From the NCBI RefSeq assembly GCF_900102625.1, contig NZ_FMZC01000001.1, positions 124,001 to 188,000 on the forward strand: a stretch of DNA of 64,000 nucleotides, read 5' to 3'. The number at the start of each line of letters is the position of its first letter. Position 1 is the first letter of the stretch. The translations under genes were made by a program, and so were the position numbers. Of the stretch, positions 26,672 through 36,554 are shown in pieces. This DNA comes from Paracidovorax valerianellae. GTDB taxonomy: Bacteria; Pseudomonadota; Gammaproteobacteria; Burkholderiales; Burkholderiaceae_C. The notes under the pieces are model-generated. The model saw nothing but the letters and a program-made list of their open reading frames with translations. It was not told where the DNA came from and searched no databases.

Positions 26672-27166
26672 ATGATGAAATCATCCCTTTCTAGCGCAGC
26701 GAATTGCTCACCCAACAAAGTCCTCGCGACTGTTTTTGCAGCGTTGGTCTTGTCCGCTGGAACCACCGCCAATGCGCAGGAATCTCCCCAGTTGAATTTG
26801 CAGCGCGTGGAACTCGGCGCTGGCATGCATCGCATCGATGCCCAAGTGGCCGTAGCGCCGCAGGAACGGCAGATCGGCCTGATGCACCGCAAGGAAATGC
26901 CCCAGCAGGAGGGCATGCTCTTCGTGTTCGAAGAACCTGCCGTGCAGTGCTTCTGGATGAAAAACACGATCCTGCCTCTGACTGCGGCCTTCGTGGCGGA
27001 CGACGGCACCATCGTCAACCTTGCCGACATGAAGCCTCAAACGGAAGACTCTCATTGCTCTGAAAAACCGGTGCGCTACGTGCTGGAGATGAACCAGGGA
27101 TGGTTCGCCAAGAAGGGGGTAAAGGCAGGGGCCAAGCTGTCTGGCGCTCCATTCACCCGCCGCTGA
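26672..27166 (+). CDS. DUF192 family exported protein
   Basis: 164 aa from MMKSSL, where GGA lies about 7 nt upstream; an ATG at 26660 is an alternative. A signal peptide ends at TTANAQ. The body has the DUF192 features ERQIGLMHRKEMPQQEGMLFVF, QCFWMKNTILPLTAAFVADDG and YVLEMNQGWFAKKGVKAG. DUF192 proteins are small periplasmic proteins of unknown biochemical role, though archaeal structures resemble beta-barrel binding folds. Confidence 0.82.
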   Translation: MMKSSLSSAANCSPNKVLATVFAALVLSAGTTANAQESPQLNLQRVELGAGMHRIDAQVAVAPQERQIGLMHRKEMPQQEGMLFVFEEPAVQCFWMKNTILPLTAAFVADDGTIVNLADMKPQTEDSHCSEKPVRYVLEMNQGWFAKKGVKAGAKLSGAPFTRR

Positions 27167-27206
27167 AGCAACGGCCTCGACCTCGGCTGTCCTTTGATGG
27201 CAGCCC

Positions 27207-27238
27207 ATAAAAAACGGCCCCTGAGGGCCGTTTTTTAT
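27207..27238. terminator. Bidirectional terminator between DUF192 gene and sodB
   Basis: A perfect palindrome: 14-bp arms ATAAAAAACGGCCC and complement around the loop CTGA, with A- and T-runs on both sides, placed between two converging genes. Confidence 0.92.
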
Positions 27239-27255
27239 GATGCCAGTTCAAGCAA

Positions 27256-27837
27256 TCAGGCAAAGTTGCTTTCAGCAAACTTCCAGTTCACCAGCTTGTC
27301 GAAGAAGGTTTCGACGAACTTGGGGCGCTGGTTGCGATAGTCGATGTAGTACGCATGTTCCCACACGTCGACCGTCAACAGTGCCTTGTCGGCCGTGGTC
27401 AGCGGGGTGCCAGCGGCGCCGGTGTTCACGATGTCCACGCTGCCGTCAGCCTTCTTCACCAGCCAGGTCCAGCCGGAGCCGAAATTGCCCACGGCGCTTT
27501 TCACGAAAGCTTCCTTGAAGGCGGCGTAGCTGCCCCACTTGGCATTGATGGCAGCGGACAGTGCACCGGTGGGCTCTCCGCCGCCGCTGGGTGCCATGCA
27601 GTTCCAGAAGAAGGTGTGGTTCCAGATTTGCGCTGCATTGTTGTAGATGCCGCCGCTCGACTTCTTGACGATCTCTTCGAGCGTCATGCTTTCGAATTCG
27701 GTGCCCTTTTGCAGGTTGTTCAGGTTCACCACGTACGCGTTGTGGTGCTTGCCGTAGTGGTATTCCAGCGTCTCCTGGCTGTAATGGGGCGCCAGGGCGT
27801 CGATCGCATAGGGCAACGGTGGCAGGGTATGTTCCAT
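27256..27837 (-). CDS. sodB: Superoxide dismutase [Fe]
   Basis: 193 aa. Metal ligands appear in [13 protein letters not shown] (His), [13 protein letters not shown] (His) and [12 protein letters not shown] (Asp, His). The Gln in [13 protein letters not shown] and overall length indicate the iron-type enzyme. It dismutes superoxide in the cytoplasm. Converges on the DUF192 gene across a shared terminator and lies downstream of xseA on the same strand. Confidence 0.95.
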   Translation of the reverse strand: MEHTLPPLPYAIDALAPHYSQETLEYHYGKHHNAYVVNLNNLQKGTEFESMTLEEIVKKSSGGIYNNAAQIWNHTFFWNCMAPSGGGEPTGALSAAINAKWGSYAAFKEAFVKSAVGNFGSGWTWLVKKADGSVDIVNTGAAGTPLTTADKALLTVDVWEHAYYIDYRNQRPKFVETFFDKLVNWKFAESNFA

Positions 27838-27977
27838 GGTGCAGTCCTTCGTGGTTGAAATTCTTGGAATGAAACCGCTGCCCCCTGGGGCCGGCGCGGT
27901 CCAAGCGGCGATTGTAGAAAGTAATAGCAGGGGTTGCTGTAGGCCGCAGCCAATTGCAAAAAAGGCGGCTTATCCCG

Positions 27978-29300
27978 TCACAGCAAGCGGCGCTGGGCCA
28001 CTTGCAAATCGATCTCGCCATCCGTCACCGCAGCCCGCAGGGCGTCGCCAGGGCGGACCTGGGCCACTTGGGTAACCGGCTGACCTTGCGCATCGGTCAG
28101 CAGGGCATAGCCCCGTTGCAACACGAGCTGCGGGTCCAGCAATTGCAAGCGCAGGGCGGAGCGCTCCAGCCGCTCCGACTGGCGAACGGCATGGCGTTTG
28201 AGCACCTGAGGCATTTCGGCCTCCAGCGCTTGCTGGCGCTGCGCAAGGCGCTGCATTTTTAATAGCACGCTGTGGCGCATGCGTTCGGCCAGCCTGGCCA
28301 GCCGCGTCTGCTGGCGCGCCACCAGTCCGGAAGGCCGTCCCAGGCGCTGGGCCACGAGGTCAAGGCGCTGGTGGCGAACATCGAACTGAGACTGCACAGC
28401 GTCCGACAGCCGCTCGCCCAGCAGATCGATCGCCCCCAGCCAGACGGTCCGCGGCTGCGACACCAGTTCGGCAGCGGCTGTCGGCGTGGGCGCGCGCAGA
28501 TCGGCACAAAAATCGGCGATGGTGAAGTCGGTTTCGTGCCCGACCCCGCAGATCACAGGCACCGGGCTCTGAACAATGGTGCGTGCAAGGTGTTCATCAT
28601 TGAACGCCCACAAATCCTCGATGGACCCACCGCCCCGTACGAGCAGGATCACGTCGATGGGTGGATGCGGACGCGGGGAATCGGATGGCCCGCCATTCGC
28701 GTCGCTGCCATCGGCCATGGCATACAACTTGGACAGCGCAGCACGCATCGATGCCGCAGCGATGGCCCCTTGCACAAGGGCGGGCACCAGCGTGACCGGA
28801 ATGTGCGGCACCCGCCGCCGTAGCGCCGTCACGACATCGTGCAGCGCCGCCGCGCCGGGCGAAGTGACCAGGCCAATGCCGCGCGGCATCAGCGGCAGCG
28901 GCCGCTTTCGTGCACTGTCGAACAGCCCTTCCGACTCCAGCTGGGTTTTGAGCCGCAGAAACTGCTCGAACAACGCCCCTTGCCCCGCCCGCTGCATGCT
29001 CTCGACGATGAGTTGCAGGTCGCCCCGCGCCTCGTAAACCCCCAAACGGCCACGCAGTTCGACCAACTCGCCGTCGCGCGGGGAGAAGTCCAGCAGCAAG
29101 GCCGCACGGCGGAACATGGCGCAGCGGATTTGCCCTTGCCCATCCTTGACCGTGAAATAGCAATGCCCGCTGGACGCCCGGGAAAAGCCGGTGATCTCGC
29201 CCCGAACCGCGACAGGATTGAACCGCGCCTCCAGAGCATCAGCAATGGCGCGGCACAGCGTGCCAACTTCCCAGATTCGCGGCGCCATTGCAGGGTTCAT
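27978..29300 (-). CDS. xseA: Exodeoxyribonuclease VII large subunit
   Basis: 440 aa. N-terminal OB-fold (IWEVGTLCRAIADALEARF, VRGEITGFSRASSGHCYFTVKD), catalytic domain (GIGLVTSPGAAALHDVVTALRRR, VILLVRGGGSIEDLWAFNDE, GVGHETDFTIADFCADLRAPTPTAAAEL) and a long coiled coil (about 290-400). The start MNPAMAPRIWEVG fits the family; the frame continues upstream without support. It degrades single-stranded DNA with the XseB subunit, which is not in this window. Confidence 0.95.
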   Translation of the reverse strand: MNPAMAPRIWEVGTLCRAIADALEARFNPVAVRGEITGFSRASSGHCYFTVKDGQGQIRCAMFRRAALLLDFSPRDGELVELRGRLGVYEARGDLQLIVESMQRAGQGALFEQFLRLKTQLESEGLFDSARKRPLPLMPRGIGLVTSPGAAALHDVVTALRRRVPHIPVTLVPALVQGAIAAASMRAALSKLYAMADGSDANGGPSDSPRPHPPIDVILLVRGGGSIEDLWAFNDEHLARTIVQSPVPVICGVGHETDFTIADFCADLRAPTPTAAAELVSQPRTVWLGAIDLLGERLSDAVQSQFDVRHQRLDLVAQRLGRPSGLVARQQTRLARLAERMRHSVLLKMQRLAQRQQALEAEMPQVLKRHAVRQSERLERSALRLQLLDPQLVLQRGYALLTDAQGQPVTQVAQVRPGDALRAAVTDGEIDLQVAQRRLL

Positions 29301-29673
29301 GGCGTCAGATACCCATGGCGCAAGGGCTGGCGGGCCTTTGCGGCAATGCAGTAGTCCACAGCGGGCTTGGGAGTCGAATTGAGTGGCTATCACCGGCGGC
29401 ATGGCCGCGCATCGCCAGCAAATACGTGCAAGCCGTTGATTCAAAACGGTTTTTCAGTGCGTTATTTTTCATCAATCTGTCAAATTCACGATTTGGCGCC
29501 GCTTGGCGGGCCATGGCAGCCCGGTTGCCCACAAAGTTATCCACAGAAAATGTGGGTGAGCGCAGTGGGTCGGGCGGCATGGCAGGGTGATGGCGAATGG
29601 GCGTTTCGCAGCGTGGACAGGCGCACCAACTGGGCCATAATCGCGGATTGCTTCCATCTGCGCGGAGAGAGAA
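29301..29673. other. 373-bp intergenic region between divergent xseA and exbB, with one DnaA-box sequence
   Basis: No convincing gene is seen. TTATCCACA at 29537-29545 is a perfect match to the consensus DnaA box. A poor second match (TGTGGGTGA) lies at 29551. It is not an origin: there is no cluster of boxes, no AT-rich unwinding element and no dnaA, dnaN or gidA gene. The promoters of xseA and exbB must both lie here. Confidence 0.5.
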
Positions 29674-30303
29674 TTGCTGTCGATCATACAAGCCGCAGGC
29701 TGGCCGATCTGGCCCTTGATAGCCTGCTCCGTTCTGGCGCTGGCACTCGTCGTAGAGCGCTTCATCGCCCTCAAGACCGCACGGGTCGCTCCTCCCAAAC
29801 TGCTGGATGAAGCCATCACGGTGTCCTCCCGCTCCCTCCCTACGCCCGATGTGGTGAACCAACTGGCGCAAAACTCGGCGCTGGGCGAAGTGCTGGCCAG
29901 CGGCCTGCGCACGCTCAACAGCAATCCGCAGAGCAACGAAGCCGATGTGCGCGCCGCCATGGAGAGTTCCGGCCGGGCCGTTGCGCACCGCCTTGAAAAG
30001 TACCTCAGCGCGCTGGCAACCATTGCCTCCGCCGCACCGCTGCTCGGCCTGCTAGGCACGGTGATCGGCATGATCGAGATCTTCGGCTCCCAGGCAGGCG
30101 CCGGGCAATCGGGCGGCGGCAACCCTGCCCAACTGGCGCAGGGCATTTCGATCGCGCTGTACAACACCGCGTTCGGCCTGATCGTGGCGATTCCGGCACT
30201 GATCTTCTGGCGCTACTTCCGCAGCCGCGTGGACGGCTACCTGCTGACCCTCGAGCTCGCCTCCGAGCAGTTCGTGCGGCACATTTGCCGCCTGCGCAAA
30301 TGA
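29674..30303 (+). CDS. exbB: MotA/TolQ/ExbB proton channel family protein
   Basis: 209 aa starting at TTG, chosen because GGAGAGAG sits just upstream and no ATG is available before the first helix. Three membrane segments are seen: near the N-terminus ([21 protein letters not shown]), and the pair [24 protein letters not shown] and [18 protein letters not shown]. With ExbD it converts proton motive force to drive TonB or related envelope work. Heads the operon exbB-exbD-lpxK-ycaR-kdsB. Confidence 0.9.
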   Translation: MLSIIQAAGWPIWPLIACSVLALALVVERFIALKTARVAPPKLLDEAITVSSRSLPTPDVVNQLAQNSALGEVLASGLRTLNSNPQSNEADVRAAMESSGRAVAHRLEKYLSALATIASAAPLLGLLGTVIGMIEIFGSQAGAGQSGGGNPAQLAQGISIALYNTAFGLIVAIPALIFWRYFRSRVDGYLLTLELASEQFVRHICRLRK

Positions 30304-30374
30304 TCTTGAGGCCCAGGGCCTGCGTTGCGACAGTTCACGCCCCTGTCCTTGCAACATCGATCGGCTGAACGACT

Positions 30375-30800
30375 ATGAACTTTCGCCAACGCCCCACCGA
30401 AGCGCCGGAAATCAACCTGATTCCGTTCATCGATGTCCTGTTGGTGGTGCTCATCTTCCTGATGCTGTCCACCACCTACAGCAAGTTCACCGAACTGCAG
30501 TTGACGCTGCCCGTGGCGGATGCCGAACAGCAGCGGGACCACCCCAAAGAAGTCATCGTCGCCGTGGCGGCCGACGGCCGCTATGCCATCAACAAGTCCG
30601 CCGTGGATGGCAAAAGCGTGGAAGTCGTTTCGCAAGCACTGGCTGCCGCAGCCACTGCGGGCAAGGACAGCGTCGTGATCATCAGCGCCGACGCCAACTC
30701 TCCCCACCAGGCCGTCGTGACGGTGATGGAAGCTGCGCGCCGCGTGGGCTTGTCCCAGATCACCTTCGCCACGCAATCGACGGCCAGCGCCGGCAAATAG
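30375..30800 (+). CDS. exbD: Biopolymer transport protein ExbD/TolR family
   Basis: 141 aa. One N-terminal membrane helix, [20 protein letters not shown], carries the conserved Asp for proton passage; the periplasmic C-terminal domain includes [25 protein letters not shown]. Partner of the ExbB-like protein encoded 71 bp upstream. lpxK begins 5 bp after its stop. Confidence 0.93.
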   Translation: MNFRQRPTEAPEINLIPFIDVLLVVLIFLMLSTTYSKFTELQLTLPVADAEQQRDHPKEVIVAVAADGRYAINKSAVDGKSVEVVSQALAAAATAGKDSVVIISADANSPHQAVVTVMEAARRVGLSQITFATQSTASAGK

Positions 30801-30805
30801 CCGCG

Positions 30806-31888
30806 ATGGCTGGCGCAGGGCCGCAGCCGCCCTCTTCCCCTTCCTTCCCTTCGCCCTCGCCGCCGGTCGCCCCAGAGACCTTGTCAAAGCGGCTGCAAAA
30901 CGCCTGGAAGCGCCGCGGACTGCTGGCCTGGGCGCTCTGGCCGGTGTCCTGCCTATACCGCGCAGTGGTGGCATTGCGGCACCTGTTGTACCGCGCTGGC
31001 ATTCTGCGGTCCGAGCGCATGCCCGTGCCGGTGATCGTGGTGGGCAACATGATCGCCGGCGGTGCTGGCAAGACGCCGGTGACGCAGGCGATCGTGCGGC
31101 ACCTGGCGGCACAGGGTTGGCGCCCCGGCGTGGTGTCGCGCGGCTACGGGCGTTCCACCGATGACTGCCGCGAGGTGCACCAGGATAGCAACGCCTCCGA
31201 AGTGGGCGATGAACCCTCATTGATCGCGCGCAGCACCGGCGTGCCGGTGTTCGTGGCACGCCAGCGGGCGCAGGCGGCTCGGGCGCTCTTGGCCCGGCAC
31301 CCCGCGGTCGACGTGATCGTGTGCGACGACGGATTGCAGCATTTGGCACTGACGCGCGATGTGGAGGTGTGCGTCTTCAACGACGACGGGGTCGGCAATG
31401 GATTTTTGCTGCCCGCCGGCCCGCTGCGCGAGCCCTGGCCCCGGCCGGTCGATTGCGTGCTCCATGCCGGCGGCCGGCCTGAAGGCAGCGCGCCGGCGTT
31501 TGCGCTGCGCCGCTCGCTCGGCACCGATGCAGTCCAGGCCGATGGCAGCACGGTGCCGCTGGCCCGGCTGCGCGATCAGCCATTGCACGCGGTGGCAGCC
31601 ATCGCCCGGCCACAGGAATTTTTTGCGATGCTGCAGGCGCAAGGACTCGCCTTGCAGTCCGCCAGCGCCCTGCCGGATCACTATGATTTTGATAGCTGGC
31701 AGCGCAATGAAATCAACGGCGCAGCCTTGATTTGCACCGAAAAAGACGCCGCCAAGCTCTGGCACCGTCACCCGGACGCGCTGGCCGTGCCCCTTCGGGT
31801 GGACATCGACAGCGCTTTTTTCACGCTGCTGGACGATGCGCTGCTAGCCGCTGCGGTACGCCGCTCGCTATCATCGCCGTCCGACTGA
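30806..31888 (+). CDS. lpxK: Tetraacyldisaccharide 4'-kinase
   Basis: 360 aa. The P-loop is [18 protein letters not shown]; further conserved parts are [28 protein letters not shown] and [10 protein letters not shown], ending with LPDHYDFD and CTEKDAAKL. It phosphorylates the 4' position of the lipid A disaccharide precursor at the inner membrane. Operon with exbBD, ycaR and kdsB, an order common in Betaproteobacteria. Confidence 0.96.
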   Translation: MAGAGPQPPSSPSFPSPSPPVAPETLSKRLQNAWKRRGLLAWALWPVSCLYRAVVALRHLLYRAGILRSERMPVPVIVVGNMIAGGAGKTPVTQAIVRHLAAQGWRPGVVSRGYGRSTDDCREVHQDSNASEVGDEPSLIARSTGVPVFVARQRAQAARALLARHPAVDVIVCDDGLQHLALTRDVEVCVFNDDGVGNGFLLPAGPLREPWPRPVDCVLHAGGRPEGSAPAFALRRSLGTDAVQADGSTVPLARLRDQPLHAVAAIARPQEFFAMLQAQGLALQSASALPDHYDFDSWQRNEINGAALICTEKDAAKLWHRHPDALAVPLRVDIDSAFFTLLDDALLAAAVRRSLSSPSD

Positions 31889-31908
31889 CCCAAAAAGCCC
31901 TTACCGCC

Positions 31909-32091
31909 ATGGACCCCAAACTGCTTGAACTGCTGGTCTGCCCCGTCACCAAAGGCTCGCTCACCTTCGACCGCGAACGGCAAGAACTCGTCTCGCGCAG
32001 CGCACGGCTGGCCTATCCCGTGCGCGATGGCATTCCCGTCCTCCTGGAAAACGAGGCGCGCACGCTGACGGACGAGGAGCTGGAGGCGTGA
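31909..32091 (+). CDS. Trm112/YcaR family protein
   Basis: 60 aa: [20 protein letters not shown] and [18 protein letters not shown] are the conserved ends of the UPF0434/Trm112 family. Compared with E. coli YcaR the second Cys of CPxC is Thr (CPVTKG), so zinc binding is doubtful. Its stop overlaps the GTG of kdsB by 4 bp. Confidence 0.92.
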   Translation: MDPKLLELLVCPVTKGSLTFDRERQELVSRSARLAYPVRDGIPVLLENEARTLTDEELEA

Positions 32092-32885
32092 CTGCGCCGG
32101 TCGCGCCCTTCACCGTATTGATTCCCGCACGGCTGGCCTCGACGCGCCTGCCCGACAAGCCGCTGGCCGACATTGCCGGACTGCCCATGGTGGTGCGCGT
32201 CGCCCAGCGCGCGGCCCAGAGCCGCGCCGCATGCGTGGTGGTGGCGGCAGACGATGCCCGCATCCTCGCCGCCTGCCAGGCGCACGGGGTGCAGGCGCTC
32301 CTGACGCGGGCCGACCATCCCAGCGGCAGCGATCGCCTGGCAGAGGCCTGCGAGCAGCTCGGCCTCGACGGCGATGACATCGTGGTGAATGTGCAGGGCG
32401 ATGAGCCGCTGATCGATCCCGCGCTCATCGATGCCGTGGCCGCACTGCTGCCCGCCCGCCCCGAAGCCAGCATGGGCACCGCCGCGCACGCCATCGACAC
32501 CCTGGCCGATTACGCCAATCCCAACATCGTGAAGGTCGTGCTCGATGCTCGCGGGCTGGCGCACTATTTCAGCCGCGCTCCCATTCCCCACGCACGCGAC
32601 CACGCCGGTACGGCCTGGTGGACGGGCGGGGCCGAAGGGCGCGTCCCTGGCGTGCCGGCAGGCTACGCGCCGCTGCGCCACATCGGCCTGTACAGCTACC
32701 GGGCCTCGTTCCTGCGCCAGTTTCCGTCGCTGCCGCCCGCGCCCACCGAGGCTGTCGAGGCCCTGGAGCAGCTGCGCGCCCTGTGGCACGGCCATCGCAT
32801 CGCTGTGCACATCACGGCCGCGGCACCCAGCCCGGGCGTGGACACGCCGCAGGATCTGGAGCGCGTCCGCGCCCTGCTCCGATAG
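32088..32885 (+). CDS. kdsB: 3-deoxy-manno-octulosonate cytidylyltransferase
   Basis: 265 aa from a GTG coupled to the upstream stop (GTGA). Nucleotidyl-transferase signatures: [47 protein letters not shown] and [15 protein letters not shown]. It activates Kdo with CTP to CMP-Kdo for lipopolysaccharide core synthesis. Followed by adk after 140 bp. Confidence 0.96.
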   Translation: MTAPVAPFTVLIPARLASTRLPDKPLADIAGLPMVVRVAQRAAQSRAACVVVAADDARILAACQAHGVQALLTRADHPSGSDRLAEACEQLGLDGDDIVVNVQGDEPLIDPALIDAVAALLPARPEASMGTAAHAIDTLADYANPNIVKVVLDARGLAHYFSRAPIPHARDHAGTAWWTGGAEGRVPGVPAGYAPLRHIGLYSYRASFLRQFPSLPPAPTEAVEALEQLRALWHGHRIAVHITAAAPSPGVDTPQDLERVRALLR

Positions 32886-33016
32886 GGATTTTCGAGTCCC
32901 GACGGTGTCAGGAAAGCGCGCGGACCCGCGTGCTATCCTTGCCCGCGATCAGAGTGCCGCATCCCGGGCAGGAGGCAAGCCCGTGGCCAGTGGCGCCAGC
33001 CGAATTCAACACTTAG

Positions 33017-33682
<666 letters not shown>

Positions 33683-33729
33683 TTCCAATACAGGTTGATT
33701 TGGCGCTGGCAGCGCCATGACAGCCCCTG

Positions 33730-33752
33730 ACGCCCCGCCATGCGCGGGGCGT
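33730..33752. terminator. Hairpin between converging adk and asparaginase genes
   Basis: ACGCCCCGC, loop CATGC, GCGGGGCGT: perfect 9-bp arms; only a weak T-rich tail follows (TGTCGTTT). Confidence 0.6.
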
Positions 33753-33759
33753 TGTCGTT

Positions 33760-34737
33760 TCAGCCCCGATGGCGTGGCCGGGCCAGCAATTCGAGCAGCA
33801 GACTGATGCGTGCCTTCACCGGGCTGAGGCCCTCCGAATGGGGCAGCACATCGCCCGGCTTGGGCAAAACCTGCCCTTTGTGGCAACGGGTAGCGATGCG
33901 CACATCCACGCCGCTGGCGTGTGCGCGCTGCAACGCCTCGCCCAGCGATTGGTGCACCGTGCCGTTGCCGGTGGCGGCCACGACGATGCCGTCCGCGCCG
34001 TCGCGCACCAGCAGATCGACGATGCGTCCGTCCGCGCCGGCATGGTTCATGAGAATGTCCACCCGAGGCCAGAGCAAGGTGTCGCCCACCGACTTCAACC
34101 TCGCCTGCAGAGCAGCCGGCGTGCCCAGCGGTTCGGGCCAACCGCAGGCCAGCCGCACGGCGCCCTCCTCCACCCATCCCACCGGGCCCACTTCCCCGGA
34201 ACTGAACGCATCCAGCTGATAGGGATGCACCTTCTGCACGTGACGCGCGCCATGGATCGTGCCGGCCGCGACCGCCAGGACACCGCGTGCCCCGGGCGTT
34301 GCAGCCACGGTCACCGCGTCGAGCAGGTTTTGCGGGCCGTCCGGCGCCATGGCCGTGGCGGGCCGCATGGCGCTGGCGAGCACCACGGGGCGGTCCGCGG
34401 ACAGCACGGAATGCAGGAACCACGCCGTTTCTTCGAGCGTGTCGGTACCGTGGGTGACGACGATGCCCCGCACGTCAGCGTCCGCCAGCAGTTCAGCGCA
34501 TCGCAGGCCCAACTGCCGCCATACGGCGAAATCCATGTCCTTGCTGTCGATCTGCGCGATCTGCTCGGCTTCAATCCGGCCGCCTGCAGCCTTTTCCGAT
34601 CCAGGAACGGCTTCCAGCAACTGCGAAATGCCTACCTGTCCGGCCCTGTAGCCGATGTTGTCCCCCGCCTCGGCTGCCGTACCGGCAATCGTTCCGCCGG
34701 TGCCGAGCACCACGATTTTTCCTGTGCCCACTTGCAC
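33760..34737 (-). CDS. L-asparaginase
   Basis: 325 aa. The two active-site threonine motifs are [13 protein letters not shown] and [33 protein letters not shown] follows. There is no signal peptide, so the enzyme is cytoplasmic. The start is a GTG at 34737; a second in-frame GTG at 34731 has a better-placed GGAG and may be the real one. It hydrolyses L-asparagine to aspartate and ammonia. Its start lies within 35 bp of the LexA boxes of the divergent lexA gene. Confidence 0.93.
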   Translation of the reverse strand: MQVGTGKIVVLGTGGTIAGTAAEAGDNIGYRAGQVGISQLLEAVPGSEKAAGGRIEAEQIAQIDSKDMDFAVWRQLGLRCAELLADADVRGIVVTHGTDTLEETAWFLHSVLSADRPVVLASAMRPATAMAPDGPQNLLDAVTVAATPGARGVLAVAAGTIHGARHVQKVHPYQLDAFSSGEVGPVGWVEEGAVRLACGWPEPLGTPAALQARLKSVGDTLLWPRVDILMNHAGADGRIVDLLVRDGADGIVVAATGNGTVHQSLGEALQRAHASGVDVRIATRCHKGQVLPKPGDVLPHSEGLSPVKARISLLLELLARPRHRG

Positions 34738-34748
34738 GCTCCAAAAAA

Positions 34749-34764
34749 CTGGTTAAAAATACAG
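34749..34764. promoter_or_regulatory. LexA (SOS) box 1
   Basis: CTGGTTAAAAATACAG matches CTGT-N8-ACAG in 7 of 8 fixed positions. It lies between the asparaginase gene and lexA, 57 bp before the lexA ATG. Confidence 0.8.
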
Positions 34765-34767
34765 TGA

Positions 34768-34783
34768 CTGGATTAAAAAACAG
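34768..34783. promoter_or_regulatory. LexA (SOS) box 2
   Basis: CTGGATTAAAAAACAG, again 7 of 8 fixed positions, spaced 19 bp start-to-start from box 1. Tandem boxes before lexA are the standard autoregulation arrangement. Confidence 0.8.
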
Positions 34784-34820
34784 GCTTTCTCTGCCTTTCC
34801 GTTCAGCACCGGAGTCACAC

Positions 34821-35495
34821 ATGTTCGACAGTCCCAAGCTCACCGCCCGCCAGCAGCAGATCCTCGATCTGATCCAGACCGCCATTTCCCGCACCGGCGC
34901 GCCTCCCACCCGGGCAGAGATCGCGGCTGAATTCGGCTTCAAATCCGCCAACGCTGCTGAAGAGCACCTTCAGGCACTGGCCCGCAAAGGCGTGATCGAA
35001 CTGGTCAGCGGCACATCGCGGGGCATCCGGCTTCGGGGCGATGCGGTGCGCTCAATCAACGCCGCGCGCGGCACGCAGTTCCATCTGCCCATTCCGGGCC
35101 TGTCGCAACTGGTGCTGCCTCTGGTGGGCCGCGTGGCTGCAGGGTCGCCCATTCTCGCGCAGGAACACGTCGACCAGACCTACAGCCTGGAAGGCAGCCT
35201 GTTTCAGCACAAGCCCGATTACCTGCTCAAGGTGCGCGGCATGTCCATGCGCGACGCGGGCATCATGGACGGCGACCTGCTCGCGGTGCAATCCACCCGC
35301 GAAGCGCGCAACGGCCAGATCATAGTGGCCCGCCTGGGCGACGACGTCACCGTCAAGCGCCTGCGCCGCACGGCCACCGCCATCGAGCTGCTGCCGGAAA
35401 ACCCCGACTACCCCGTGATCACCGTGCACCCCGGCGAGCCCTTCGAAATCGAAGGCCTCGCAGTGGGCCTCATCCGCAACACCATGCTGATGTAG
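34821..35495 (+). CDS. lexA: LexA repressor
   Basis: 224 aa with CCGGAGT before the ATG. N-terminal winged helix ([40 protein letters not shown]); self-cleavage site Ala107-Gly108 ([10 protein letters not shown]); catalytic Ser142 ([15 protein letters not shown]) and Lys179 (DVTVKRLRR). Represses the SOS regulon until RecA filaments trigger self-cleavage. Two SOS boxes precede the gene. Confidence 0.97.
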   Translation: MFDSPKLTARQQQILDLIQTAISRTGAPPTRAEIAAEFGFKSANAAEEHLQALARKGVIELVSGTSRGIRLRGDAVRSINAARGTQFHLPIPGLSQLVLPLVGRVAAGSPILAQEHVDQTYSLEGSLFQHKPDYLLKVRGMSMRDAGIMDGDLLAVQSTREARNGQIIVARLGDDVTVKRLRRTATAIELLPENPDYPVITVHPGEPFEIEGLAVGLIRNTMLM

Positions 35496-35639
35496 CCCCA
35501 TACACACCGCCGCAGGTGGCGGGCGTCTGGCGGTCATGGGCAATCAATCAAGCCATGGCCAGCCAACCCTGCGGCAGTGTGTTTTTACTTGGCAATCCTG
35601 CCTGTGTTCAACCCCCTCGCACTTCGCTGGAGTTTTCAC

Positions 35640-36248
35640 ATGGGATTTGCCCTGCTCACCTTGTCTTCTTTCTCCCAACCGCTCAATGCGCTGGCGCGTT
35701 GGTTGCGTGCGCCCGCCTGCCGACCCGTTCGCCCGGAGCGCGCAGGTGCCTCGGGTCGTGCGCCCGGCGTGTCGGCGATCAAGAGTGCTGCCCCCGCCGG
35801 ACAGGCATCGATCCGTACGCACGGTGCAAGCTTGCAACCGGATTCAAGCCACGGCCCGGAAACGGCCGCCCGGGGCGCGTTGCCGCAGCCTCAACCGGCC
35901 GAGGCAACGCAACTTTCGCTGCTGGACGGGGCGTTAGATGGCCGTGCGCAACCGGCCCCGCCCGTCCTGCCCAGGCGCTTCGCGGTGGTCCGCCCCCGGC
36001 TGGATCGCCCTGAACTGGCCCATCCAGCCCCCGTAGGCACTTGGTCCAGCACCAGTGCCAACGACAGTGCGGCCTTCACGGCCTGCAGCCGTCCGCGCAA
36101 CGCCGCGTCCATGCGTCCTTTGCGCGTCCTGGACCGCCGTGGGCCGGGCGCAGCAGCGCGGGTGCTTATTTCCGGCCGCATGGCCGACGTTTGTGCCGAA
36201 CTGGACCGCCTGGTGCGTGCCGAAGCGGCCATGCAGACGCCGCACTGA
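35640..36248 (+). CDS. Hypothetical protein, Pro/Arg/Ala-rich
   Basis: 202 aa from an ATG with GGAG 7 nt upstream; longer in-frame starts lack such a site. The N-terminus (MGFALLTLSSFSQPLNALARWL) could be a short hydrophobic or amphipathic helix. The middle (residues 25-150) is rich in Ala, Pro, Arg and Gly and probably disordered. The last 50 residues ([40 protein letters not shown]) look foldable. It follows lexA by 144 bp, but I see no SOS box for it and no resemblance to SulA. I do not recognise the family. Confidence 0.6.
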   Translation: MGFALLTLSSFSQPLNALARWLRAPACRPVRPERAGASGRAPGVSAIKSAAPAGQASIRTHGASLQPDSSHGPETAARGALPQPQPAEATQLSLLDGALDGRAQPAPPVLPRRFAVVRPRLDRPELAHPAPVGTWSSTSANDSAAFTACSRPRNAASMRPLRVLDRRGPGAAARVLISGRMADVCAELDRLVRAEAAMQTPH

Positions 36249-36554
36249 GCCGAGGCTTTCGGGTTGGCGCGTTGGAAGGCCGCAACGATGTCTTGCGCTT
36301 TCCCGAAGCCCTGGCGAAGTGGATGGAGCGGAGGCGCTGAGGCAGCGCAGACAGCGAAACTAAGAGCAGCGGAGGCAGCCGAGGAAAAAGTGGGGCCGTC
36401 CCCGCTTTAAATCCTTGCAGCGCGCTTTCCATGGACACCTGAAGCCGCGATCTGAATCCGCCTGCACTCGTGCTCCTGGGCCTTGGCACTTCAGGGCCGT
36501 GGCACTTCAGGCCCTGCCTCACCGCCGGTGATCCCAAGGCAGCGCCTGTCTACC
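36249..36554. other. 306-bp gene-free stretch between the hypothetical gene and hrpA
   Basis: Contains a hairpin at 36387-36408 (AAAGTGGGG/CCCCGCTTT with one wobble pair), which may terminate the hypothetical gene, and a direct repeat of TGGCACTTCAGG at 36484-36495 and 36500-36511. No gene is supported. Confidence 0.5.

Noticed and set aside
29301-29673. Possible replication origin because of the DnaA box
   Set aside because: Only one good box, no AT-rich region and no origin-linked genes.
31680-31702. CTATGATTTTGATAG hairpin inside lpxK, similar to the GCTAT/ATAGC repeats
   Set aside because: It encodes the conserved LpxK sequence DHYDFDSW, so the resemblance to the repeat is coincidental.
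35640-36248. SulA-like cell division inhibitor because it follows lexA
   Set aside because: No SulA motif and no SOS box of its own.
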